From contig CAZJRB010000166.1 in assembly GCA_964547995.1 (NCBI GenBank), positions 1 to 11,207 of the forward strand: a DNA stretch of 11,207 bases. Direction: 5' to 3'. Positions within the stretch are counted from its first letter, which is position 1; each line of letters opens with the position of its first letter. The notes under the pieces were generated by a model. That model saw nothing but the letters and a program-made list of their open reading frames with translations, had not been told where the DNA came from and ran no database searches. The stretch comes from CAZJRB01 sp964547995. GTDB lineage: Bacteria > Planctomycetota > Planctomycetia > Pirellulales > Thermoguttaceae. Shown here piece by piece: positions 5,034 through 11,207 of this stretch. The translations under genes and the position numbers were made by a program.

Positions 5034-7748
5034 ATGTCTGGAATATCGGAAAAGTTTGATCCGTACTACAAGTGGCTGGCGATCGCACCGGAAGATCAGC
5101 CGCCGGACCTGTACCGCCTGCTGGCAGTAGAGAGGTTCGAGGATGACCCGGACGTGATCGAAGCGGCCGCCAACCAGCGAATGGGGCACCTGCGGACGTA
5201 CCAGTCCGGCAAGCACTCAGGCGAGTCGCAGAAGTTGTTGAACGAGGTTGCCGCAGCCAAGATCATCTTGCTCAACCCGGAGAAGAAGGACGAGTACGAC
5301 AAAACACTCCAGGAACAGATGCAGATCAGGGTGGCTGGCGGAGACGACAAGGAAATATCCGCCGAACTGACTGGCTTCCTTCAGCAAGTTGACGTAGTGG
5401 AGCAGCCTGCAGCAAGAGACAAACCGCCCGAGAAACCTACCGCTGAGAGGAAACGCCTGGTCATCATCGGATCGGCAATCGCTGTCGGGTGCCTTCTGGT
5501 CCTGGTTCTGATCGTTCGAGGTATCATATCGGGCGGTGCCTCGGAGGAGCAAGCACCGCAGATTTCTCGAACATCTGTAGATCGGCAGCCGGGCAGAATA
5601 CCACCTGCCCCACTGCCGCCTGCTTCAAACGATTCTCGAACTTCTAAACCTGCACCGGTTTCGCACGAGGAGCCTGACAGTGCATCGAATGGTGACCTTG
5701 CGAAGCTGCTTGCCCGAATCGATGCCGGCGACCTGCCCGAAGGGTATGTGCCCGCGCAACATCAGGAGTATGTCGACCGTGTCTTTGCGGAACTCGATCG
5801 GCAGAAGTCGGCGAGGATATCGAAACTCTGGAGGGAGAAACAAAAGATAGATCCGAACATGCCCAATCGAGGCTCATCTTTTGTGAAGATCATGACGTAC
5901 GTGGCCGAGGGTGAGATACTGACCGCAGACGAACCCAGCGCTGACGTGCCTGACACTGCGGACCCCAGCGTCGAACAGCCTATCGTAGTGGGGCCGCCGA
6001 AAACCCAACCTGTACCACCCACCCACGAACCATCCACATCCGAACCATCCGCACCTGAACAGCTGGCAGCCTCCCCCAAGAAATTCTCCGTTCCCTCCGC
6101 CGCCGCACAAGAGCCCGCCTCCGAGCAGCTGGAGCAGATGTACAATCTCTCCAAGATTAAATCGCCGTCCGAGAAGCTCGAACTGGCCAAGGAACTGTTC
6201 AAGCTGGGCGGGCAGTCAAACGTCGAACCTGTCGAAAAGTTCGTTCTGCTGCGCAACGCAATGGAGTTGGCTATCGGCGGGCGTGATGCCAAGTTCATGC
6301 TGGAAGTCGTTGATGCCATCGGGGTCGAGTTTGAGACGGACGTGCTAAAGGTCAAGGGACAGATGCTGAGGACTTTTGCGGGCAAGGCAGATATCTCGGC
6401 GGAGCAGGAATCGCTGCTAGAAGCAACCAGGGAGTACGTCGGCCAGGCGATGGCCCACGAGCGGTACGACTATGCCCTAGCCGCCGCCAAACTGACGTAC
6501 GAGGCGTGCAAAGGATCGTCGAGCGGGACCGTCCGGAAGGAGGCCGTCGAGTTACGCGACCGCGCCGAGCGACTCCACAAAGCGATGGTCGCCCTCCGAG
6601 CGAATCCCGACGATCCCGAAGCCAATCTGATCATGGGGCGGTTGCACTGTTTCTCGCGCAACGATTGGCAAAAGGGATTGCCTTATCTAATGAAGGGTAG
6701 CGACGCCGAGTTGGCCGCGCTGGCCCGGTTGGAACGCGCCGCCCCCACCGAATCGGCTGCTCAAATCAAGCTGGCTGACGGATGGTGGGACTTAGCCGAA
6801 CGGACAAGCGGAACCGAGAAGGAAGTCCTTCTGCGCCGTGCTGGATTCTGGTATGAGAAGGCCGGCGACCTCAGCGGTCTTACGCGGCTCAGGATCGACC
6901 GGCGGCTTGAGGAGATCGCCAAGATCGAGAAGCCTGTGCCCGCAAAACCCAAACGCCCCAAAAAGCCGACCACGTCGAAGCAACCGAAAGAATTGGCGAT
7001 CGATCTGCCCGGCGGGGTCAAGATAGATTTTGTGTTAATCCCGGCGGGCGAGTTTATGATGGGTTCATCGGATGCGCAGCGCCAACTGGCCATAGAACAA
7101 GCGGGGGCCGACCAGTGGGCGGTTGAACGGATTCTGACCGAAGGGCCGCAGCACAAGGTGAAGATCACGAAACCGTTCTATCTGGGCAAGTACGAGGTGA
7201 CGCAAAAGCAGTGGCAGGCGGTGATGGGCAACAACCCGGCCAGCTTCAAAGACCCTATGAATCCGGTTGAGACGGTACGTTGGGAGGACGTTCAGGGTTT
7301 TGTCGCCAAGCTCAACGCTACTTTTGAGAAGAAAGGGATGATGTTTGGTCTGCCAACCGAAGCCCAATGGGAATACGCATGTCGGGCAGGAACAACAACT
7401 GCGTATTCCTTCGGCGATCATGCGGCACTGCTTGCCCAGCATGGCTGGTCCAAGGGCAATTCGGGTGGAACGTCACACCCGGTTGGGCAAGGAAAACCGA
7501 ATGCTTGGGGACTGTACGATATGCACGGAAACGTATGGGAATGGTGTTCGGATTGGTACGGTACGGACTATTATGCGAAGTCGCCGCCGGCTGATCCGAC
7601 GGGACCACCTGCTGGCTCTACCCGCATGATTCGCGGGGGCAGTTGGAGCCACCCTCCGAAGCGCTCCCGGTCAGCGTTTCGTCACCGCCACCCTGGCAGC
7701 CGGCCCGACATGGGGCTCCGGCTGGCCTTGGTCTTGGCGGGCAAGTAA
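5034..7748 (+). CDS. Large membrane protein: J-like module, TM helix, 72-aa module, helical module, SUMF1 domain
   Basis: 904 aa. Residues 7-90 are the J-like module (FDPYYKWLAIAPEDQPPDLY to LLNPEKKDEYD, no HPD). Basic residues (AERKR, 137-141) precede a TM helix at about 142-164, so the remaining ~740 residues are predicted external. Residues 220-291 are a compact module (LAKLLARIDAGDLPEGY ... MPNRGSSFVKIMTYVA) repeated at the end of the DUF1080 protein at 7933. Residues 300-360 are a Pro/Ser linker. Residues 365-635 are an alpha-helical region of a type common in Planctomycetes (DWQKGLPYLMKGSDAELAAL, LADGWWDLAE, AGFWYEKAGDL); its first half matches the gene at the left edge. Residues 651-904 are a SUMF1 domain almost identical in its core to that of the FecR gene. 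Both FGE catalytic Cys positions are replaced (His and Ser in GGSWSHPPKRS), so it is probably a binding domain. It lies 68 bases after the sigma/FecR pair. A surface scaffold or co-sensor role is inferred; no enzyme activity can be claimed. Confidence 0.88.
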   Translation: MSGISEKFDPYYKWLAIAPEDQPPDLYRLLAVERFEDDPDVIEAAANQRMGHLRTYQSGKHSGESQKLLNEVAAAKIILLNPEKKDEYDKTLQEQMQIRVAGGDDKEISAELTGFLQQVDVVEQPAARDKPPEKPTAERKRLVIIGSAIAVGCLLVLVLIVRGIISGGASEEQAPQISRTSVDRQPGRIPPAPLPPASNDSRTSKPAPVSHEEPDSASNGDLAKLLARIDAGDLPEGYVPAQHQEYVDRVFAELDRQKSARISKLWREKQKIDPNMPNRGSSFVKIMTYVAEGEILTADEPSADVPDTADPSVEQPIVVGPPKTQPVPPTHEPSTSEPSAPEQLAASPKKFSVPSAAAQEPASEQLEQMYNLSKIKSPSEKLELAKELFKLGGQSNVEPVEKFVLLRNAMELAIGGRDAKFMLEVVDAIGVEFETDVLKVKGQMLRTFAGKADISAEQESLLEATREYVGQAMAHERYDYALAAAKLTYEACKGSSSGTVRKEAVELRDRAERLHKAMVALRANPDDPEANLIMGRLHCFSRNDWQKGLPYLMKGSDAELAALARLERAAPTESAAQIKLADGWWDLAERTSGTEKEVLLRRAGFWYEKAGDLSGLTRLRIDRRLEEIAKIEKPVPAKPKRPKKPTTSKQPKELAIDLPGGVKIDFVLIPAGEFMMGSSDAQRQLAIEQAGADQWAVERILTEGPQHKVKITKPFYLGKYEVTQKQWQAVMGNNPASFKDPMNPVETVRWEDVQGFVAKLNATFEKKGMMFGLPTEAQWEYACRAGTTTAYSFGDHAALLAQHGWSKGNSGGTSHPVGQGKPNAWGLYDMHGNVWEWCSDWYGTDYYAKSPPADPTGPPAGSTRMIRGGSWSHPPKRSRSAFRHRHPGSRPDMGLRLALVLAGK
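7347..7606 (+). repeat. SUMF1 duplication, copy 2 of the near-identical core
   Basis: Counterpart of 4561-4820, offset 2786 bases, with five mismatches by my count. The tail after it (7607-7745) differs from 4821-4962 at about 29 aligned bases plus one codon indel, mostly changing amino acids. Confidence 0.85.
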
Positions 7749-7780
7749 GCGAAGGCCGCAACAAAGCCACCGGTAGATGA

Positions 7781-7808
7781 CCGGTAAGCGTCTGATGAGT
7801 ATTACCGG
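7781..7808 (+). terminator. Hairpin after the J-like/SUMF1 gene, weak terminator candidate
   Basis: CCGGTAA (7781-7787) and TTACCGG (7802-7808) can pair around a 14-base loop, 32 bases after the TAA at 7746-7748. There is no T-run, so it is a poor intrinsic terminator; it may instead stabilise the mRNA end or be an operator. An ACCGGT repeat (7769-7774 and 7780-7785) overlaps it. Confidence 0.3.
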
Positions 7809-7843
7809 CACGAATGGCAATCTTGTACCTTATCCCCTTACCC

Positions 7844-7872
7844 TTGACAGGACGAGGCGAACATCGTCCTAT
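7844..7872 (+). promoter_or_regulatory. Candidate promoter of the DUF1080 gene
   Basis: A perfect TTGACA (7844-7849) is followed after 17 bases by TCCTAT (7867-7872, three of six matches to TATAAT, including the last two). It lies 60 bases before the ATG at 7933, in the 184-base gap after the previous gene. It suggests the DUF1080 gene has its own promoter. Confidence 0.4.
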
Positions 7873-7921
7873 GGAGCCATAAATAGAGCTCTAGAGATAT
7901 CTATGAGGGGTAGCGATTAAC

Positions 7922-7926
7922 GAGGG
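7922..7926 (+). promoter_or_regulatory. Ribosome binding site of the DUF1080 gene
   Basis: GAGGG is six bases before ATG 7933 and supports that start, which also gives a proper signal peptide. Confidence 0.6.
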
Positions 7927-7932
7927 ATTATC

Positions 7933-10218
7933 ATGCAAACGAATACATCTTACACGATTAGATGGGGGTGTTTTGCCGCCGCGACGCTGCTCCTATCGCT
8001 TTGCCAAGACCCCATGGCCCGGGCCGAAGAATCTGCCCGAGAATTGAATGTACCACCTGAGGGCTTCATCGCCCTGTTCAACGGTAAGGACTTCACCGGT
8101 TGGCGTCTCGATGGCCAGGGCAAACAAGTGTGGTCGATTGAGAATGGCATCCTCAAGGGAAGCGGTCAGGGACACGATGATCTGTTCACCGAGAAGGAGT
8201 TTCGGGATTTTGTGTTGATGCTCGAATACCGGATGCCGGAGCCGTCTGATAGCGGCATCTACTTCCGAAGACTTCGTCCGGACATGGGAATTTTCGGGCA
8301 GCGAGAACAATTCAACCTCAACGCCGGCGGCGGCGGCTGGATGGCGAATCTGTTGAGTTTCCATTTTCTCCCAAAGGGTGTCCAACTGAAAGAGCAGGAA
8401 CGTCCTCACGTCAGGCCTATTAACCCGAAAGTCGGTGCGTGGCATAAGATCAAGCTAACGGTGATTGGGAGGAAAGTGACTGCCGAGTACGACGGTGAGG
8501 TCATTCTCGATCGCTTTGTCTATCCGGAAGGGCTGTTGAGCATGCGGCCTGGTCCTATCGGGTTGCAGAAGCATCCGGTAGAGAAGGAGGACGGAAAGAC
8601 ACGCAATATGCCCGTCGAGTTTCGCAACATCTTCATCAAGGAGATCAAGCCTTCCCGGTTGAATGTGCCACCCGAGGGGTTCACAGCTCTGTTCAACGGC
8701 AAGAACTTCAACGGCTGGCGACTGTCGCCTGCGGTGCAAGACGCTTGGTCCATTGAGGAGGGGATCCTCAAGTCGCACAAGGCGATCAGAGACTGGGGAT
8801 CGGACCTGCGGACCGTGAAGAAATACCGGGACTACGTGCTGATGGTCGACTACCGGATTCCCAAGATTTCCGATAGCGGGATCTACATCCGCGGGCTGAT
8901 GCCTGGGATCGGCATCTTCGACCGGGACCGTTGGGAGCAGTTCAACCTCAGGTCGCGCGGCGGCACGGGAACCCTGGAGAGCTTCCGTTTTCAACCGCCG
9001 GACAGGCGCGTGGAACCTCCGCGGTTCAGGCCGATCGATCCTGAAGTTGGCGTTTGGCATACGGTCAAGTTGACGCTGATCGGCAAGACCCTGTCCGCCG
9101 AGTATGACGGCGAGACGATCATTGACGAGTACGAGTATGCCGAAGGAATCCTGAGCATGGAGCCCAGCGTGATCCGGCTCCAGAAACATGCCCCGGGCAA
9201 GATCGGAGGCGAGTGGAGCGACTGCCCGATCGAGTTCCGCAACATATTCATAAAGGAGATCAAGCCTTCCGGTTTCCCAAAAGAGATCAAGCACCCGGAG
9301 TTGAACGTTCCGCCCCGAGGGTTTACCGCCCTGTTCAACGGAAAGGACTTCACCGGCTGGCGATTGACACCAAAGGTGAAGGAAGCTTGGGCCATTGAGG
9401 GTGGCGTGCTGAAGGCACACCACGAGATCAAGGCGTGGGGTGCCGATCTGACGACCGAAAGGAAATATCGGGATTTCGTCTTGCGGGTTGATTTCAGGTT
9501 TCCGTCGGTTTCCGACAGCGGGATCTGGTTTCGGGGGATTCCGGGAATCATGGGAGGCATGGAGCAGTTTAATCTCATGTCGGTCTACGGCACGGGGAAC
9601 CTGGACAGCCTGGATCATCTTCCAAAGGATCGACAGCTCTCGTTCCGGGAGTCCGCCTTTACGCCGTTCTTCTACTGTCAACCCGCCTATTACGAATTGA
9701 AAGACCCGCCGGTCCGGTACACGGATCCGGAAGTCGGCGTGTGGCACACGGTCAAGCTCACACTGATCGGTAGGACCCTGTCGGCCGAGTATGACGGGCA
9801 TGTCATTCACGATCGATTCGAGTACCCGGAAGGCACCATCAGCATGGAGCCGGCGCCCATCCGGCTGCAGAAGCATGTGCCCCAACAAATCGCGGGTAAG
9901 TTGTACAAAGAATGTCCCATCGAGTTTCGCAATATCTTCATCAAGGAGATCGGGCGGTCTCAATCGGTCGAAGCTCGTGAATCGAAAGGGCACCTTGCGA
10001 AGCTGTTTGCCCGGATCGACGCCAGCGACCTGCCAAAGGGGTATGAGTTCGCCACACACCAGGAATATGTCGACCGTCGCATCGCGGGACTGACTGAAGA
10101 ACAGCGGAGCCGTATCGGACGATTGTGGAAGGAGAAGCAGAAGTTGCATCCCGATATGCCCAATCGGGGCGCGTCGTTCGTGAAGATCATGGAATACGTG
10201 GCGCACGATGCGAAATGA
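7933..10218 (+). CDS. Secreted protein with three tandem DUF1080 (3-keto-disaccharide hydrolase-like) domains and C-terminal 72-aa module
   Basis: 761 aa. Residues 1-31 look like a type I signal peptide (hydrophobic WGCFAAATLLLSLC, then MARA with cleavage before EE); the Cys at 24 follows LSL, a poor lipobox. Three DUF1080 repeats follow at about 38-239, 242-444 and 457-674. Each begins LNVPPxGFxALFNGKxFxGW, has a DSGIxxR strand and an EQFNL segment, then AEYDG, and ends PxEFRNIFIKEI. Related DUF1080 proteins act on 3-keto sugars or bind glycans; the residues expected at the usual E(V/L)Q site read EQFNL, so I do not assert catalysis. Repeats 2 and 3 are closer to each other (VGVWHTVKLTLIG, LSAEYDG) than to repeat 1. 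Residues 686-757 match residues 220-291 of the previous gene's product at 48 of 72 positions. Most such proteins carry one DUF1080 domain. It probably works outside the cell with the neighbouring membrane proteins. Confidence 0.88.
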   Translation: MQTNTSYTIRWGCFAAATLLLSLCQDPMARAEESARELNVPPEGFIALFNGKDFTGWRLDGQGKQVWSIENGILKGSGQGHDDLFTEKEFRDFVLMLEYRMPEPSDSGIYFRRLRPDMGIFGQREQFNLNAGGGGWMANLLSFHFLPKGVQLKEQERPHVRPINPKVGAWHKIKLTVIGRKVTAEYDGEVILDRFVYPEGLLSMRPGPIGLQKHPVEKEDGKTRNMPVEFRNIFIKEIKPSRLNVPPEGFTALFNGKNFNGWRLSPAVQDAWSIEEGILKSHKAIRDWGSDLRTVKKYRDYVLMVDYRIPKISDSGIYIRGLMPGIGIFDRDRWEQFNLRSRGGTGTLESFRFQPPDRRVEPPRFRPIDPEVGVWHTVKLTLIGKTLSAEYDGETIIDEYEYAEGILSMEPSVIRLQKHAPGKIGGEWSDCPIEFRNIFIKEIKPSGFPKEIKHPELNVPPRGFTALFNGKDFTGWRLTPKVKEAWAIEGGVLKAHHEIKAWGADLTTERKYRDFVLRVDFRFPSVSDSGIWFRGIPGIMGGMEQFNLMSVYGTGNLDSLDHLPKDRQLSFRESAFTPFFYCQPAYYELKDPPVRYTDPEVGVWHTVKLTLIGRTLSAEYDGHVIHDRFEYPEGTISMEPAPIRLQKHVPQQIAGKLYKECPIEFRNIFIKEIGRSQSVEARESKGHLAKLFARIDASDLPKGYEFATHQEYVDRRIAGLTEEQRSRIGRLWKEKQKLHPDMPNRGASFVKIMEYVAHDAK

Positions 10219-10334
10219 TTTGCCGATTCGTAACTACTCTGGGAGACGCCTCGACTAAACGGCAGCGCGAAATCGGCAACGGTTCTTAAAACTCCCTGTG
10301 GCCCCGTATTCCCGGTTGTTGCCTAACTCGCGTT

Positions 10335-10415
10335 CTAGGATCGGCCGAGGCACGCTGAAGTGGTCCAGCGAGTTTCGGCGGCACTTTCATGTGGGACCCA
10401 AACCCCCTTTTTAAA
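10335..10415 (-). pseudogene. Possible scrap of a mariner/IS630-type transposase
   Basis: Read on the minus strand, the end of an otherwise unconvincing open frame gives FKKGVWVPHESAAETRW, then TTSACLGRS, then stop. Mariner/Tc1-type transposases contain a WVPHEL motif followed by a helix of the form xxExRxxRxxxCxxLL; the match covers only about 26 residues. No catalytic Asp residues and no terminal repeats were found. It could be chance. Confidence 0.2.
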
Positions 10416-10450
10416 ACGGAAATAGACTCCGCTAGGACCTTGGGCAAAGA

Positions 10451-10473
10451 CGCGTCGGTAGGATCGACCGCGG
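10451..10473 (+). repeat. 23-base dispersed intergenic repeat, copy 2
   Basis: Matches 2465-2487 at 22 of 23 positions in the same orientation. Here the variable base is A, which lets GTCG (10454-10457) pair with CGAC (10465-10468). Confidence 0.55.
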
Positions 10474-10690
10474 CGCCGAAGGGGCATGTAGAATTGCCAA
10501 CTCGTGGCTCCCGGGTTTTGCCCGCTCGTGGCCCGGATTGGGGGGCTGCGAGCAGTCAAAACGCGGGACTGATGGGTCGGTTCTCGGATGCGATCCTGCA
10601 TCGCTAGGAATGCGACCTGGGCGATGGTGCCGGGACGGGCGATAAAACGCAGTCTGCGAAAGTCGCGCCAGCATGTCGCGCGCTCGCGCC

Positions 10691-10774
10691 TGCTGTTAAC
10701 CAAATAGCCAAAGGTTCGAAACCCCCCGAAAATCGCCCCATGGGTTAACAGCAAATCCTCTTATTCTGTTAACC
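10691..10774. repeat. Three copies of a CTGTTAACC site, two forming an 11-base inverted repeat
   Basis: TGCTGTTAACC (10691-10701) and its exact reverse complement GGTTAACAGCA (10743-10753) flank 41 bases. A third copy, CTGTTAACC, is at 10766-10774 in the first orientation. The core GTTAAC is itself palindromic. The cluster ends 12 bases before the phage-like frame, so it could be an operator array or a recombination site. The repeats are certain, the function unknown. Confidence 0.55.
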
Positions 10775-10786
10775 TATTTCATGTAG

Positions 10787-11207
10787 TTCCGTAACAGTGC
10801 GTCGGCAACGCTCGAATACATCGTGCAGGGCACGGACAACGATTCGACCGTCCATGCGCTGGTGCAAGCGACGATTCCCGCCTTCTATCGCGGCCTCTCC
10901 TTCCAGACGTACAGCATTGATCCGGTCCATGTCGACGAGTCCGACGCGGTAGGCTACTGGGATGTCTCGGCCCAATACGGCGTCAAGGACCCCAAGGAGT
11001 CGACCTACACGTTCGACACGGGCGGCGGCACCGAGCACATCACGCAGTCGCTGGAGACGAAGGGCAGCTATCCGGCGCCGGGTTTCGCCGCGCCCAACTT
11101 CGGCGGGGCGATCGGAGTAACCCACGAGGATGTCGAGGGCGTCGACATCACGGTGCGACTTTCGCTATTCTATCTCGTACGTCGCCAGCCCGATTACCCG
11201 ATCGGCT
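10787..11207 (+). CDS. Partial phage-like hypothetical protein, start missing, runs off the right edge
   Basis: The frame from 10787 to the edge encodes 140 residues without a stop (NSASATLEYIVQGTDNDSTV, IPAFYRGLSFQTYSID, GYWDVSAQYG, TFDTGGGTEHITQSLETKG, FGGAIGVTHEDVEGVDITV). Its third-codon GC is about 84% up to 11155, supporting real coding. The pattern reminds me of small hypothetical proteins found with tail-like or prophage genes in Planctomycetes; that is recollection, not a search. No start fits: the homologous-looking sequence begins at once, and directly upstream in frame is ATG (10781-10783) followed by TAG (10784-10786). The first in-frame start-like codon is GTG 10823, which would cut off the conserved-looking N-terminus. 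Near 11156 the in-frame reading turns unusual (VRLSLFYLVRRQ) while another frame reads DFRYSISYVASPIT, which may be a frameshift. It could be a decayed gene or one split by rearrangement. Confidence 0.6.

Larger units (their letters stand above)
10219..10786. other. 568-base region without a credible gene
   Basis: No frame has convincing family resemblance over any length. It contains the second copy of the 23-base repeat (10451-10473), three CTGTTAACC-type sites near its right end and, on the minus strand at 10335-10415, a short stretch like the WVPHE motif of mariner/IS630 transposases. The style changes after it from surface-protein genes to a phage-like frame, so it may be the scar of an insertion or rearrangement. 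No terminator with a T-run is evident. Confidence 0.55.

Noticed and set aside
4821..7745. Diversity-generating retroelement
   Set aside because: Only the variable-tail pattern is present. No reverse transcriptase or template repeat is in the window and the differences are not limited to adenines; kept as a question in the findings.
8455..10206. 583-codon open frame on the minus strand
   Set aside because: It lies wholly antisense to the DUF1080 gene, has no recognisable domain, and is explained by the GC-rich codon use and the repeated structure of the + strand gene.
10275..10323. GGCAAC...GTTGCC as a terminator of the DUF1080 gene
   Set aside because: Only six pairs with a 37-base loop and no T-run.
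10712..10735. GGTTCGAAACC resembling a tRNA T-arm
   Set aside because: The flanks do not form a five-pair T-stem, and no D-arm, anticodon arm or acceptor stem was found around it.
10691..10774. Integron attC-like site
   Set aside because: The GTTAACC core does not fit the GTTRRRY consensus and no integrase or cassette is seen.
10769..11125. 118-codon open frame on the minus strand
   Set aside because: The + strand frame has strong third-position GC and protein-like periodicity; the minus reading is Arg/Leu-rich shadow.

Overview
The window looks like planctomycete DNA. The strongest reason is an N-terminal module, found here in two proteins, that starts FDPYYKWLAIAPEDQPPD and ends in a DnaJ-like LLNPEKKxEYD helix. 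I know it from Planctomycetes proteins. The other gene types also fit that phylum: an ECF sigma factor of the Rhodopirellula/Verrucomicrobium type, a FecR-type membrane regulator, SUMF1/FGE-like domains, DUF1080 domains, and the GxWxKGLPYLxKGSDxxL...LADGWWDLAE helical region. The assignment rests on family knowledge and no search was run. Every convincing gene is on the + strand.

Layout. 2-1108 is the 3' part of a gene that enters from the left; it has an unrecognised, possibly beta-rich domain, a Pro-rich linker and a shortened helical module. 1187-2383 encodes a J-like/TM/Pro-rich/ankyrin protein behind a good sigma-70-like promoter. 2384-2791 is non-coding but rich in signals: a palindrome, a 9-bp-arm inverted repeat and a 20-bp tandem duplication carrying two perfect TATAAT boxes. 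2792-3343 is an ECF sigma factor. Its stop overlaps the start (ATGA) of 3340-4965, a membrane FecR-like putative anti-sigma factor with a C-terminal SUMF1 domain. 5034-7748 follows after 68 bases and encodes a J-like/TM/72-aa module/helical/SUMF1 protein. 7933-10218 is a secreted protein with three tandem DUF1080 domains and a second copy of the 72-aa module. 10219-10786 has no credible gene, but holds repeats and perhaps a transposase scrap. From 10787 to the right edge a phage-like reading frame runs with no usable start.

How the genes may work together (inference). The five genes from 2 to 7748, plus the DUF1080 gene, share parts: J-like module in two, helical module in two, SUMF1 in two, 72-aa module in two. 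Predicted topology is consistent: SUMF1 domains, 72-aa modules, helical module and DUF1080 repeats all lie outside the cytoplasm, while the J-like modules and the sigma-binding region lie inside. A reasonable model is a cell-surface signalling locus in which an external SUMF1 (C-type-lectin-fold) domain sits on the sigma regulator and on a second membrane protein, beside a secreted sugar-related DUF1080 protein. The two SUMF1 domains are about 98% identical in DNA over 260 bases and then diverge sharply over the last ~140 bases, the part that forms the ligand/active-site surface in this fold.
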